A DNA stretch of 64,000 bases. Source: Burkholderiales bacterium RIFCSPLOWO2_02_FULL_57_36 (GTDB lineage Bacteria; Pseudomonadota; Gammaproteobacteria; Burkholderiales; Burkholderiaceae_D). A program made the position numbers and the translations under genes. The stretch is taken from contig MESE01000018.1 in NCBI GenBank assembly GCA_001770855.1, forward strand, positions 1 through 64,000, read 5' to 3'. Under the pieces are notes generated by a model, which was not told the DNA's origin, ran no database searches, and saw only the letters and a program-made list of their open reading frames with translations. Positions 34,673 to 44,547 of the stretch are shown piece by piece (position 1 is the stretch's first letter; each line of letters opens with the position of its first letter).

Positions 34673-35386
34673 ATGGCCGACGATAAAGATTCCGACTCGA
34701 TTACCCCACATTTCCTGCGCCATATCCTGATTGGATTTTTCACCGTCGCTCCGTTATGGGTGACCTGGCTGGTGTTCGATTTCCTGTTCGGTTTGCTTGC
34801 AAGCACCAGCGCGCCCTTGCTGAAAGGATTCGCGCAACTGGTCAAGCCGTTCTCTGTATCGCTGGCCGCATGGCTTACCACGCCGGGCGTTCAGTATGTG
34901 CTGGGTGTGCTGCTCACATTGGCCGGTTTTTATCTGATCGGACAGTTCGCCAGTTTCGTGGTCGGCCGCCGGCTGATCAATTATCTGGAAGAGCAGTTGC
35001 TGCGTTTGCCGCTGGTGCAGACCATCTACAATGCGACCAAGCGCTTTCTGCAAACCATGCGCCAGCGCCCGAAGACAGGGCAGCGCGTGGTGCTGATCAC
35101 GTTCCCGACGCCGGGAATGAAGGCGGTCGGCTTCGTCACCAAGGTATTTACCGATCAGACATCGGGCCAGAAACTGGCGGCGGTCTATGTGCCGACTGCG
35201 CCGAACCCGACCTCGGGCTACATCGAGATTCTTCCGGTGGCCGATCTGGTGGACACCGACTGGACCGTCGAAGAAGCGCTCAGCTTCGTCGTCACCGGCG
35301 GCACCAATGCGCCGGATAGCGTGCGCTTTTCCAATCCTGTCGCTGCCGGCAATACTCCGCGGGTGCATACCGAGAACACAGCTTGA
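34673..35386 (+). CDS. DUF502 membrane protein
   Basis: About 237 residues with two membrane helices (ILIGFFTVAPLWVTWLVFDFL and QYVLGVLLTLAGFYLIGQF) and the long soluble DUF502 domain containing PLVQTIYNATKRFLQ and FPTPGMKAVGFVT. The family is widespread and of unknown function. In many betaproteobacteria it precedes aspS; here RidA follows instead. An in-frame ATG at 34649 is an alternative start, and neither has a strong ribosome site. Confidence 0.88.
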   Translation: MADDKDSDSITPHFLRHILIGFFTVAPLWVTWLVFDFLFGLLASTSAPLLKGFAQLVKPFSVSLAAWLTTPGVQYVLGVLLTLAGFYLIGQFASFVVGRRLINYLEEQLLRLPLVQTIYNATKRFLQTMRQRPKTGQRVVLITFPTPGMKAVGFVTKVFTDQTSGQKLAAVYVPTAPNPTSGYIEILPVADLVDTDWTVEEALSFVVTGGTNAPDSVRFSNPVAAGNTPRVHTENTA

Positions 35387-35463
35387 GCGTAGCGTGGTTG
35401 CGGGATACGACTGGGCAATGGTGTCGTGTGGAGCGGGCGGCGGCAATTCAGGCCCGGATTCCG

Positions 35464-35469
35464 TATAAT
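35464..35469 (+). promoter_or_regulatory. Possible -10 element for the ridA-like gene
   Basis: A perfect TATAAT lies in the gap between the DUF502 gene and the RidA-like gene, 94 bases before the latter's start. No -35 match is seen at 16-18 bases, so this is a weak candidate. Confidence 0.3.
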
Positions 35470-35562
35470 TTCCATCGCTCTGAGCATGCATGAAGCCGAT
35501 ATGAATCCGGCTATGCGTTTATCATTCAAAGACTGCCTCGAACGTTACATCACGGGATAATC

Positions 35563-35949
35563 ATGTCAAGAAAAAACTACGCGTCCGGCGCGCCATGGGA
35601 ATCGGTCGTCGGTTATTCGAGAGCGGTCAAGGCCGGCCCGTATATCCACGTATCGGGTACCACGGCGACCGATGAACATGGCGATATCATCGGCCTCGAT
35701 GATCCTTACACACAGGCGATGCAGTGCTTGAAAAACATTGAGGCGGCTCTCGGCAAGGCCGGTGCGTCAATGGCCGATGTCGTGCGGACCAGAATATATG
35801 TGATCAATATTCTTGAATGGGAAAAGGTCGGCAAGGCTCATGGCGAATTTTTTTCAGACATTCGTCCCGCTACCAGCATGGTGGAAGTAAGCGGGCTGAT
35901 TTCGCCTGAAATACTGGTTGAGATCGAAGCCGATGCGTTTATCGGATAA
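35563..35949 (+). CDS. RidA family protein (YjgF/YER057c/UK114)
   Basis: A 128-residue RidA-type trimeric protein. The conserved Arg is in VVRTRIYV, with [12 protein letters not shown] earlier and [12 protein letters not shown] near the end. Canonical RidA deaminates reactive enamine/imine intermediates from PLP enzymes. The N-terminal [10 protein letters not shown] form places it in a subgroup distinct from E. coli RidA, so its substrate may differ. The DUF3703 gene starts eight bases downstream, so the two are co-transcribed. Confidence 0.9.
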   Translation: MSRKNYASGAPWESVVGYSRAVKAGPYIHVSGTTATDEHGDIIGLDDPYTQAMQCLKNIEAALGKAGASMADVVRTRIYVINILEWEKVGKAHGEFFSDIRPATSMVEVSGLISPEILVEIEADAFIG

Positions 35950-35957
35950 TCCAATAC

Positions 35958-36329
35958 ATGAATACTTTCAACCGACGTATCCGGCCTCACGTTCAGGCCG
36001 AACTTCTTGCCGCCCGCGAGGCGGAAGCACAAGGCAATTTCGTATTGGCGTTTGCTTGCCTGGAGCGCGCGCATGTCCTTGGGCAGGCGTCCACGATTGA
36101 ACATGTGCGCGTCCATTGCCGCATGCTTGCCTGGGGCTGGCAGCGCCGCGACATGCGCGAGTGCCTAGGGCAACTTTTCCGTATCGTTGGCGCCTCCACA
36201 AAAACGGCGATAGGGTTGGTACCCCATGGAAATACCGGAGGCGCCAATATCAGCCCGTTCAAACGCCTATCCGTATCGCCGGATCTTGCCAGGCATATCG
36301 AGGAAGCACGCGCTCAAAAGAATCGATGA
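35958..36329 (+). CDS. DUF3703 family protein
   Basis: A 123-residue helical protein with the family blocks AREAEAQGNFVLAFACLERAHVLGQ and HVRVHCRMLAWGWQRRD, which look like a TPR-like helical pair. Function unknown. It has no signal peptide or membrane segment. It starts eight bases after the RidA-like gene, so the two probably share an mRNA. Confidence 0.82.
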   Translation: MNTFNRRIRPHVQAELLAAREAEAQGNFVLAFACLERAHVLGQASTIEHVRVHCRMLAWGWQRRDMRECLGQLFRIVGASTKTAIGLVPHGNTGGANISPFKRLSVSPDLARHIEEARAQKNR

Positions 36330-36587
36330 ACGAACCTTTGTAGGAACCGGTCTATCGTCATACCGACGGTAGAGGAACCGCGCAGCAAAGCAAATGCGCG
36401 TTAGCTCCGCCTCCATCTCGGTTACGCTTCGGATGCCGTTGAAGCCGAAGCTGTTTCGCGGCAGCGCTTTAGACCAGTCGGGAACACGAAGCGTCGAAGG
36501 ACCCTCTTATTGCTAGGGCAACTCGTTCATGGCAGGATACGTTGCATATATTTTTTCGCCGATACCTCCGCAGCAAAGGGCGCATTG

Positions 36588-37232
36588 ATGAATACCCACC
36601 GAGAAATGCTTCGCCGCTTCCTGTTTGCGCTGTTGATTGGTGTTTCCGGGGCATCCAGCGCGCTGGAGTCATTGTCAACGGCGATCCAGAGAGTTGAATT
36701 GGTGACCGTCGGTACGCCGCAGGTAAAGATGCCGTTTGAATGGTCCGCTAAAACGAAAGATGTATTGTCGGGCTATCTGGATATTGGCTTGGGTCGTGAG
36801 TTTTCCGATCATTTCACAATGTCGGAGCAGCATCCGAAGTTGTTGTTACATGTAACGCCGAAACAAAAGGACGCGCAGATTCGTGTACGGCAGCGGTCGG
36901 TGACCTATCTGAATGTAAGCGGCGAAGGGCCGCATATAGCCGTTCGCGGAACCGATGTCGCATCGAGCTGGGTGGAATTGCGACCGACGAATTCAACCGC
37001 ATTCCTTGTCGTTGACCAAGTGCCGCAAAAATTGAACATGACCGGAAGCCAGATCGTCTCCGCCGTAAAGGACACTGCTCCCGACTGGGTCGAAATCGCT
37101 AAAACCTGTGTCTCTGACGATGACGGCGCCTGTTATACGGTAACCGATACGGAATTCGAAATCTCGGTAAAGACAGGAAACATCGCGGTATCGAAAGGCA
37201 TTGTGCGCGTCTTGTATCCCAACGGATGTTGA
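36588..37232 (+). CDS. Hypothetical exported protein
   Basis: About 214 residues. A signal peptide (RRFLFALLIGVSGASSALE) is followed by a beta-rich domain with no recognised motif. Cys occur in KTCVSDDDGACYTV and at the very C-terminus (PNGC), which may form disulfides in the periplasm. The frame is open to 36510, but the ATG at 36588, preceded by AAGGG, places the signal peptide correctly. I do not recognise a family. Confidence 0.65.
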   Translation: MNTHREMLRRFLFALLIGVSGASSALESLSTAIQRVELVTVGTPQVKMPFEWSAKTKDVLSGYLDIGLGREFSDHFTMSEQHPKLLLHVTPKQKDAQIRVRQRSVTYLNVSGEGPHIAVRGTDVASSWVELRPTNSTAFLVVDQVPQKLNMTGSQIVSAVKDTAPDWVEIAKTCVSDDDGACYTVTDTEFEISVKTGNIAVSKGIVRVLYPNGC

Positions 37233-37371
37233 CGGTCATGCGCGCTTTTACACTTTGATTTCGCATGGCGGTTTCGGTTAGTCTGGAAAACAAATCTACT
37301 CATGACGTGCCGTTCCACGCCAATACGCAGGCGTGCCGGTTGCGTCGATGCCGTGCGTACACAAGGCGACC

Positions 37372-37817
37372 ATGACCATTACCGAAATCAAGGACATAGT
37401 AACGATTGCCGGCGTGTCGATTGCCGCAATATCGCTCGCGTTCACCGCACTGAATATGCGGATCACAGGCAAGACCAATCGCGCGCGATTTTGGCTCGAC
37501 CTTCGAGACCGGTTTGCGAAACATGACGAAGTCCACCGTCGCCTTCGCCCGGCGGCGTGTGGGCCGGCGGCAAAGGCCCGGAAACGCCGGAAGACTGGGC
37601 CGGCGTCGAATCTTACATGGGTCTCTTCGAGCACTGCGAAATCATGCTTGAACAAAGGCTTATAGATGAACGGACGTTTCGAGAGATCTATTCCTACCGG
37701 CTGCGAAACATCGTGGCCAACGACGTGATCAGAGTGGCGAAACTGGAGCGCCTTGCCGCCGGATGGCCGCGTTTCCTGGCGCTTCTCGGCAGGATGGGTA
37801 TCAAATCGGCTCAATGA
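37372..37817 (+). pseudogene. Small membrane-anchored hypothetical protein gene, frameshifted
   Basis: The first part (from the ATG at 37372) encodes a membrane segment (IVTIAGVSIAAISLAFTAL) and FWLDLRDRFAKHDEVHRRLRP, then runs into another frame near 37550. The second frame carries on with WAGGKGPETPEDWAGVESYM and a conserved-looking helical tail (YRLRNIVANDVIRVAKLERL). The switch falls in a GGCGGCG stretch, a common site for indels. Read together they form one protein of about 145 residues. It is either a real pseudogene or a sequencing error. Confidence 0.6.
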
Positions 37818-38103
37818 CGCATGTTGCGACGGGCCATCATCATTGCAGCGGGGTACGCTGAAATCCGGCATTGATATTTCGATTGGGGATGGCGGATAAG
37901 CACAGGACGGCAGTTTTTCCGATTTTCACACCGACATGAATCAAGCCCTGCACCGCAAAAAATCGACGAAAACCGTTTTCTCTATTAGAGTCGCCGTTAA
38001 ATTCCAATGTCGTGTCTTGATTACTCCCTCGCCACGAAGAATATGCATGCCCTAATCCGCAAATGTATCTTTACCAGCCCTCATAAAAATAGAAGCTCAC
38101 TCA

Positions 38104-39291
38104 ATGAATCAGTCTCAGAGGCTTCACTCACTCGATAATCTGCGGGCGGTGATGATGTGGCTTGGCATTGTCCTGCACGCGGCATCCAATCACATGACGC
38201 AACAGTCGCCTATGCCGTGGCGTGACCGCGAGACCTCACTGGGCGCGGACCTGATTATTCTCTTTATTCACTCGTTCCGCATGCCGGTATTTTTTATTGT
38301 GGCCGGGTTTTTCGTCGCGCTGCTGGTAAGCCGCAGGGGATTTGCGGCAATGCTGAAACACAGGTTGCGCCGGATTGCCTTGCCCTTCGCCATATTCTGG
38401 CCGCCGTTATTTGCCGGCACCGGGGCATTGGTATTAATTTATATGCACATCATGATTCGCGGTTCCGTCGGCTTCGATCTGGCCCTGATTTCGACGAAAC
38501 TGCCGCATCAGCCGCTAATCAATACGCTGCATCTGTGGTTCATTTACTATTTGCTCTGGTTTTGCGTTCTGACGACCGCATTCGGCTTGTTGAGCAGGCA
38601 TATCCCGGATGCAGTCAGGTCCGCTTGCGCCGGCGTCTGGAAAGCCTTGGCTTCCAATTGGTGGGGGATTATCGTACTTACGGTTCCGCTGGCGACCATC
38701 GGCGCTTTTCATGAAGCAGGCATGCTCGTGCCCAGCGGTTCATTTATTCCGCAGTTTGACGAACTTGTTCATAACGGATTGTTTTTTGTCTTCGGATGGT
38801 ATTTGCATAGACACCAGGACATGCTGCTTCCTCTTTACTCAAGGAACTGTTGGTACTATGCCGCTGCGGGACTGTTGCCCTTTATCCTTTGTTTAAAGTT
38901 TTTCGACGCGTTCAGTGCGAATCCGGGCGGAATTCCATATATCGCGGCTTACATTGCATTTGCCTATAACGCCACGAGCTGGCTTTGGAGCCTGGCTTTG
39001 ATCGGACTGTTTTTTCGATATTCGTCCAGACAAAACCAAGTCCTGAAATATTTTTCCGAAAGCTCTTATTGGGCCTATCTGGTACACATGTTGGGAACCA
39101 TCGGATTCGGGGCGCTGTTGTATAACCTGCCGTTTGGCGCCTTGACAAAAATGAGCATCAACATCTTCGCTACCACCTTAGCCTGTCTAGCAACCTATCA
39201 TCTCCTGGTGCGATATACCGTGATCGGCGTTCTGCTGAACGGACAGCGTCATTCGCTGAAAATCACCGGGCCGAGCAGTGTCGTCGCTTGA
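38104..39291 (+). CDS. Acyltransferase 3 family membrane protein
   Basis: A 395-residue protein with about ten membrane helices. The start LHSLDNLRAVMMWLGIVLHA holds the D-x-x-R and the helix-1 His of the acyltransferase 3/OpgC group, and RMPVFFIVAGFFVALLVSRRG follows. Such proteins move acyl groups onto glucans, peptidoglycan or lipids. No glucan synthesis genes are adjacent, so the substrate is unknown. A strong terminator lies just downstream. Confidence 0.88.
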   Translation: MNQSQRLHSLDNLRAVMMWLGIVLHAASNHMTQQSPMPWRDRETSLGADLIILFIHSFRMPVFFIVAGFFVALLVSRRGFAAMLKHRLRRIALPFAIFWPPLFAGTGALVLIYMHIMIRGSVGFDLALISTKLPHQPLINTLHLWFIYYLLWFCVLTTAFGLLSRHIPDAVRSACAGVWKALASNWWGIIVLTVPLATIGAFHEAGMLVPSGSFIPQFDELVHNGLFFVFGWYLHRHQDMLLPLYSRNCWYYAAAGLLPFILCLKFFDAFSANPGGIPYIAAYIAFAYNATSWLWSLALIGLFFRYSSRQNQVLKYFSESSYWAYLVHMLGTIGFGALLYNLPFGALTKMSINIFATTLACLATYHLLVRYTVIGVLLNGQRHSLKITGPSSVVA

Positions 39292-39313
39292 ATTGGCTTG
39301 AGACCGTACGGCC

Positions 39314-39345
39314 AATCCGGAAATTCGTTTTTCCGGATTTTCTCG
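39314..39345 (+). terminator. Intrinsic terminator after the acyltransferase gene
   Basis: A perfect ten-base stem (AATCCGGAAA / TTTCCGGATT) with a six-base loop is followed by TTCTC. It lies 23 bases after the acyltransferase stop. It is the clearest intrinsic terminator in the window. Confidence 0.75.
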
Positions 39346-39397
39346 CCTATACTCGAATGACGGGCATCACTGTCCGCGATCACGTCAGGAGCCGGAA

Positions 39398-39964
39398 ATG
39401 GCCTCGATACCCATCGTCAGCGACCTTGTAGACACAATGACGGCTCTTCCTGCCGCATTGTTGGAAATTCCTGAAAAGCAACGCAAGCACCGTGAAGAGA
39501 TTCTGATTGCGGTGACGACCCTGGCCGAGGCTGTCAGCCAAGCGTTGAATGTTGTCACCGCAAGGTGCGGCAGGCTGATTCTTCAGAGCGGCGATCTCAA
39601 GCAACTGAAGAACCAACTGGTCGAAGCGCCGCTGCTCCTGGATGACTTCAGGTTGAATGGCGTCTGTACCGGGCTCGGAAAAGTCAGGGCCGAGTTGCGG
39701 ACCGTGCTGAGCCTCAAGGGATTCTCGATTCGGCTGTTCCAGCGCAAACAGCTTGAGCGCTTGCTGGAACAAATCCAGTACAAGGAGCGCGACCTCGAGG
39801 AAGATTTCGACGTCTTTCTCCGGGAGCTGAGCAATCGAGCGCCTACGCTGACCAAGGCCGGCATTCCCGAGCTGAATTCCTACCTTCGAGACTGCCAAGC
39901 CCAATTTGAGGAAGATGTCCGGGTCATCAGGAAAGCAATGCGAACGCTTGAGTCGCGCATTTGA
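39398..39964 (+). CDS. Hypothetical helical (coiled-coil-like) protein
   Basis: A 188-residue, almost wholly helical protein with repeated Leu/Glu/Lys heptad-like stretches (RKQLERLLEQIQYKERDLEE). No signal peptide or known domain. AGGAG six bases before the ATG settles the start. It is preceded by the terminator of the acyltransferase gene, so it has its own promoter. I do not recognise the family. Confidence 0.65.
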   Translation: MASIPIVSDLVDTMTALPAALLEIPEKQRKHREEILIAVTTLAEAVSQALNVVTARCGRLILQSGDLKQLKNQLVEAPLLLDDFRLNGVCTGLGKVRAELRTVLSLKGFSIRLFQRKQLERLLEQIQYKERDLEEDFDVFLRELSNRAPTLTKAGIPELNSYLRDCQAQFEEDVRVIRKAMRTLESRI

Positions 39965-40235
39965 CTTGACTCCAATCCTTCCGGCAGCCCGGCAAAACCA
40001 GCGCTTTTTGCCTCTCGCTGAATCCATGCCCCGTTGCGGCATGTGGCATCGGCCGAATGGCCATTCACCTGGTGCTTCGAGCTGAATGAATGCGGCGTGT
40101 CGCTGAAGACATCCATCGACGTCACGGTCCTCCGCCGCTGGCCGAAAGCCGGCTTCGATTGCATCAAGTTTAGGTTGCCGCAATTAATGGTTGAATTCAT
40201 ACTTCGACCTGAATATTTTATCCAGGAGTCCCGAC

Positions 40236-41183
40236 GTGGCCGGAACCAGCCTTTTAGCATTAATCGACGACATCGCATCCGTCCTGGACGATGTAGCTGT
40301 CCTGACCAAGATCGCGGCAAAGAAAACCGCCGGCGTGCTGGGAGACGACCTTGCGCTCAATGCACAGCAGGTCTCCGGCGTGAATCCCGATCGTGAATTG
40401 CCCGTGGTCTGGGCCGTGGCCAAGGGCTCGGTAAAGAACAAGCTGATCCTGGTGCCGGCCGCGCTTGCCATCAGCGCATTGGCGCCGTGGGCGGTGACGC
40501 CGCTGCTGATGGTGGGTGGCGCCTTCCTTTGCTATGAAGGATTCGAAAAACTCGCGCATAAGCTGATGCACCGCAAGGAAGAAGAGGAACATCATGCCGA
40601 ACACGTGAAGGTGCTGGCCGATCCGGAAATCGATCTGGTTGCCTTTGAACAGGACAAGATCAAAGGGGCGATCCGGACCGACTTCATCTTGTCCGCGGAA
40701 ATCATCGCGATCACGCTCGGGACGGTGGCGGCGGAGGCGTTCGGAAAGCAGGTGGTGGTGCTCGCAGGCATCGCGGCGCTGATGACGGCCGGGGTCTACG
40801 GACTGGTGGCGGGTATCGTCAAGCTGGACGATGGAGGGCTGTACTTGAGCCGGCAAAGCGGCGCAAGCCATTGGCGCAGGATGCAGCGCGGCCTTGGAAA
40901 GCTGATTTTAATGGCGGCGCCTGCGATGATGAAAAGCCTTTCCGTCATCGGTACGGCCGCGATGTTCCTGGTCGGCGGCGGCATTCTGGTCCACGGCATT
41001 CCCGGCGCGGAAGAATTCCTTCACAGGCTCGCGCTCGGCGCCGGTGCATTCTCGGGCATCGGCGGGCTGGTCGAGCCGATCGTGTCCATGTTGCTCAATG
41101 CGTCCGTCGGGATAATTGCCGGAGCGATCGTGCTGGTTGCCGTGACGCTCGCAATGCGCGGTTTTCATGCGGTCAAGACATGA
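40236..41183 (+). CDS. DUF808 (YedI-like) membrane protein
   Basis: About 315 residues with several hydrophobic segments (LVPAALAISALAPWAVTPLLM, ALMTAGVYGLVAGIVKL). The DUF808 opening GTSLLALIDDIASVLDDVAVL is clear, as is GVNPDRELPVVWAVAKGS. The family includes E. coli YedI, of unknown function. The frame is open to a TTG at 40191, but GTG at 40236, seven bases after AGGAG, matches the family start. It lies upstream of the Mrp operon with a 224-base gap. Confidence 0.9.
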   Translation: MAGTSLLALIDDIASVLDDVAVLTKIAAKKTAGVLGDDLALNAQQVSGVNPDRELPVVWAVAKGSVKNKLILVPAALAISALAPWAVTPLLMVGGAFLCYEGFEKLAHKLMHRKEEEEHHAEHVKVLADPEIDLVAFEQDKIKGAIRTDFILSAEIIAITLGTVAAEAFGKQVVVLAGIAALMTAGVYGLVAGIVKLDDGGLYLSRQSGASHWRRMQRGLGKLILMAAPAMMKSLSVIGTAAMFLVGGGILVHGIPGAEEFLHRLALGAGAFSGIGGLVEPIVSMLLNASVGIIAGAIVLVAVTLAMRGFHAVKT

Positions 41184-41407
41184 TCCTGAATATCGCACAA
41201 AGGCATTTTTCAGAAGCTTCGGGTATCTGAAATCAGATTGCAAGCGACAGGTCAAGAAAAATTCGCCGGGCGCTTCGAATAAATACGCCAAGCGAAGCGG
41301 CGCCGGGTAGTGGCGGCAAGGAACTTCTAGTACACTCTTGCCTTCCGTTTTAATTGCATTATTGGTTTGCTTGCGGGACCGTAAAAAAATAACGAAAGGG
41401 AGTAGGT

Positions 41408-44206
41408 TTGTTTTCTTCACTCGCTTGGATCGTCCTGCTGCCGTTTGTAGCCGCGTGGATACCCGTGCTGGCGATCCGTGCCGGGCGTAATGCCGCGGCA
41501 TGGGGCGCCGGCGCCGTGATGGCTGCGGCTTTTGCGTTGCTGCTGACGCAGGCCGATGCGGTATTTTCGGGGCAGACGGTACGCTATGCCGCGCAATGGC
41601 TACCCGAGATCGGCCTCAACTTCACATTGCGCCTCGATGGACTTGGTTGGCTGTTTGCGCTGCTGATCCTGGGAATCGGCATGCTGGTGGTGCTGTACGC
41701 ACGCTATTACCTGTCCGACAGTGATCCGATGGGCCGGTTCTATTGCTATCTGCTGCTGTTTGCCGGCGCAATGCTCGGCGTGGTGTTGTCGGACAACCTG
41801 CTGCTGCTGGTGATTTTCTGGGAGCTTACTTCGCTCAGTTCGTTCCTGCTGATCGGTTACTGGAGCTATCGTTCCGATGCGCGCGAAGGCGCACGCATGG
41901 CGCTGGCAATCACCGGCGGCGGCGGACTCTGTTTGCTGGCCGGCGTTCTGTTGCTCGGCAATATCGCAGGCAGTTTCGAGCTGACCGAAATCCTGCAGCG
42001 CCGCGACATCATCCACGCCAGTCCGCTGTATCTGCCGATGCTGGTGCTGGTGCTGCTGGGCGCGTTCACCAAATCGGCCCAGTTTCCATTCCAGTTCTGG
42101 CTGCCGCACGCGATGGCCGCACCGACGCCGGTCAGCGCGTATCTGCATTCGGCCACCATGGTCAAGGCCGGCGTATTCCTGCTGGCGCGGTTTTATCCGG
42201 TGCTATCCGGCAGCGACGAGTGGTTCTACATCGTCACCGCAGTCGGTTTCGCGACCTTCGCATTTGGCGCCTACACCGCGCTGTTCAAGCACGACCTCAA
42301 GGGTTTGCTGGCGTACTCGACGATCAGCCACCTGGGATTGATCACGCTGCTGTTCGGACTGCAGACTCCGCTGTCGGTAGTGGCTGCGGTATTCCACATC
42401 ATCAATCACGCGACCTTCAAGGCGGCGATGTTCATGGCGGCGGGCATCGTCGATCATGAGGCGGGCACGCGCGACATGCGCAAGCTGAACGGATTGTGGA
42501 AATACATGCCATATACCGCCACGCTGGCGATGGTGGCCGCCGCATCGATGGCCGGGGTGCCGCTGTTCAACGGCTTCCTGTCGAAGGAAATGTTCCTGGC
42601 TGAAACGCTACACCTGAGCGTTGTCGGGATATGGGGCGTCCTGGTGCCGACGATCGCGGTACTGGCAAGTATTTTCAGCGTCGCCTACAGCGTGCGTTTC
42701 GTCGACGATGTGTTTTTCAACGGCGAACCGGTCGGACTGCCCAAGACGCCGCATGAACCGCCGCGCTGGATGAAAATTCCGGTCGAAATACTGGTGGTGA
42801 TCTGCCTGCTGGTCGGGATCATGCCTGCATTGACGGTGGCGCCGCTGCTGGCAGTCGCCGCGCAGGCAACCCTCGGTGGACCGCTGCCGGAATATTCGCT
42901 TGCGATCTGGCACGGCTTCAACCTGCCGTTATTGATGAGCGTGGTTGCGATGCTGGGCGGTGCCGCGGTGTATTACTTCTTGCGGCATTTTTATGATCTG
43001 CACCGTTATGTGCATAGTCCGTTCACCGGCCACTGGCTGTATCACGAGTTCCTGGAAAAACTGCTGAACCTGTCGGTCTGGGTAACTCGCCGCCTGCAAA
43101 ACGGCTCGCTGCAGCGCTATCTTGCATGGATCGTCGGTGTGACGGTGCTGCTCGCCGCCTGGCCGTTTTTCGAGTTCGGTTACGTCGCGGGTGCGAACGA
43201 ACTCAGCGCAATCAACGGCGTCGCCGTGGTCGCATGGATTGTTCTGGTGTGCGCTTCGCTGGCAACCGTGGTGCTGCATCGGCAGCGGCTGACCGCGCTG
43301 ATCATGATCAGCACGGTCGGGCTGGTGCCGACGCTGGTGTTCGTATATCTGGCTGCACCGGATTTGGCGTTGACGCAGGTCTCGGTTGAAGTCGTGACCA
43401 TCGTGCTGCTGCTGCTCGCGTTGTACCGCCTGCCCCAGCAGTCGCCGGTCGAGTCGAGCTCCTTGCGCAAGTTGCGCGACGCGGTTCTGGCGATTACCGC
43501 CGGCGCCGGCGTAAGCTCTATCGTTTATGCAGTGCTGACCCGGCCATTCCAGACACTGTCCGATTACTACCTGGAAAAGAGCCTGCCTGAAGCCGGCGGC
43601 ACCAACGTGGTCAACGTGATCCTGGTCGATTTCCGGGGATTCGATACCTTCGGAGAAATCATCGTGCTGGCGATCGCGGCGCTCGGCATTGTCGCGATGC
43701 TGGATGGCTTGCGCGTAAAGCGTCTGGTAGCAGACGATACGGGGCGGGCATGGGCGGCGGACAGCCATCCGATGATGCTGTCAGTGCTGATTCGTGTATT
43801 GCTTCCGCTGGCGATTGCCGCATCGGTTTATATCTACCTGCGCGGCCACAATCTTCCGGGTGGCGGATTCGTCGCGGGACTGATTACCAGCATTGCGCTG
43901 ATCATGCTGTACATCGCCAATGGGGTCGAGTGGATTTCCGAGCGAATGCGCATCGAATTCCCGCGTGTGATCGGCGCGGGCGTACTGATCGCCGGGCTGA
44001 CCGGCATCGGCAGCTGGTTTTTCAGCAAACCGTTTCTCACCAGCGCATTCGGGCATCCGCATATTCCGATAATCGGCGACTTGCCGTTGGCGAGCGCGGC
44101 CGCATTCGACCTGGGCGTTTACCTGACGGTGGTAGGTGCCGTGATGCTGATGCTGAGCAGCCTGGTGCGGGCCAGCACCAGCATGCAACTGAAGGAAGAA
44201 CACTGA
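41408..44206 (+). CDS. mrpA: Mrp-type Na+/H+ antiporter subunit A, with fused subunit B domain
   Basis: A 932-residue membrane protein. The N-terminal two thirds are an NADH-dehydrogenase-like antiporter unit with the key Glu in FWELTSLSSFLL and Lys in HSATMVKAGVFLL. The C-terminal part is an MrpB/MnhB domain (RGHNLPGGGFVAGL), so A and B are fused, as in many proteobacteria. It moves protons against Na+ or other cations across the inner membrane. The start is a TTG at 41408 behind AAGGGAG. It begins a six-gene operon. Confidence 0.95.
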   Translation: MFSSLAWIVLLPFVAAWIPVLAIRAGRNAAAWGAGAVMAAAFALLLTQADAVFSGQTVRYAAQWLPEIGLNFTLRLDGLGWLFALLILGIGMLVVLYARYYLSDSDPMGRFYCYLLLFAGAMLGVVLSDNLLLLVIFWELTSLSSFLLIGYWSYRSDAREGARMALAITGGGGLCLLAGVLLLGNIAGSFELTEILQRRDIIHASPLYLPMLVLVLLGAFTKSAQFPFQFWLPHAMAAPTPVSAYLHSATMVKAGVFLLARFYPVLSGSDEWFYIVTAVGFATFAFGAYTALFKHDLKGLLAYSTISHLGLITLLFGLQTPLSVVAAVFHIINHATFKAAMFMAAGIVDHEAGTRDMRKLNGLWKYMPYTATLAMVAAASMAGVPLFNGFLSKEMFLAETLHLSVVGIWGVLVPTIAVLASIFSVAYSVRFVDDVFFNGEPVGLPKTPHEPPRWMKIPVEILVVICLLVGIMPALTVAPLLAVAAQATLGGPLPEYSLAIWHGFNLPLLMSVVAMLGGAAVYYFLRHFYDLHRYVHSPFTGHWLYHEFLEKLLNLSVWVTRRLQNGSLQRYLAWIVGVTVLLAAWPFFEFGYVAGANELSAINGVAVVAWIVLVCASLATVVLHRQRLTALIMISTVGLVPTLVFVYLAAPDLALTQVSVEVVTIVLLLLALYRLPQQSPVESSSLRKLRDAVLAITAGAGVSSIVYAVLTRPFQTLSDYYLEKSLPEAGGTNVVNVILVDFRGFDTFGEIIVLAIAALGIVAMLDGLRVKRLVADDTGRAWAADSHPMMLSVLIRVLLPLAIAASVYIYLRGHNLPGGGFVAGLITSIALIMLYIANGVEWISERMRIEFPRVIGAGVLIAGLTGIGSWFFSKPFLTSAFGHPHIPIIGDLPLASAAAFDLGVYLTVVGAVMLMLSSLVRASTSMQLKEEH

Positions 44207-44547
44207 TGGAATTACTTGTTGCCAGCGGGATCGGCGTACTGGTCGCATGCGGCGTCTATCTGCTGCTGCGTGCGCGCACCTATCCGGTCGTGCTCGGATT
44301 GACGCTGCTGTCATACGGAGTGAACCTGTTTATTTTCGTGATGGGACGCATGGCGCCCGGCCGTCCGCCGGTCATCGATCCGCAAGCGTCCGCCTATACC
44401 GATCCGTTGCCGCAAGCGCTGGTGCTGACCGCCATCGTGATCGGATTCGGAATGACCGCGTTCTCGGTGGTGCTGGCATTGCGCGCGCGCGCCGAAACCG
44501 GCAGCGACCACGTGGACGGTTCAGCCGATACCGGAGTGGCGCGATGA
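44206..44547 (+). CDS. mrpC: Mrp antiporter subunit C
   Basis: A 113-residue, three-helix subunit resembling NuoK (GVYLLLRARTYPVVLGLTLL, then YGVNLFIFVMGR). It overlaps the mrpA stop by one base (TGATG) and the mrpD start by four (ATGA). AAGGAAG lies before its ATG. It is part of the membrane antiporter complex and is not active alone. Confidence 0.95.
   Translation: MELLVASGIGVLVACGVYLLLRARTYPVVLGLTLLSYGVNLFIFVMGRMAPGRPPVIDPQASAYTDPLPQALVLTAIVIGFGMTAFSVVLALRARAETGSDHVDGSADTGVAR

Noticed and set aside
41743-42459. Plus-strand frame of 238 codons inside mrpA
   Set aside because: It is in the wrong frame relative to the conserved antiporter sequence.
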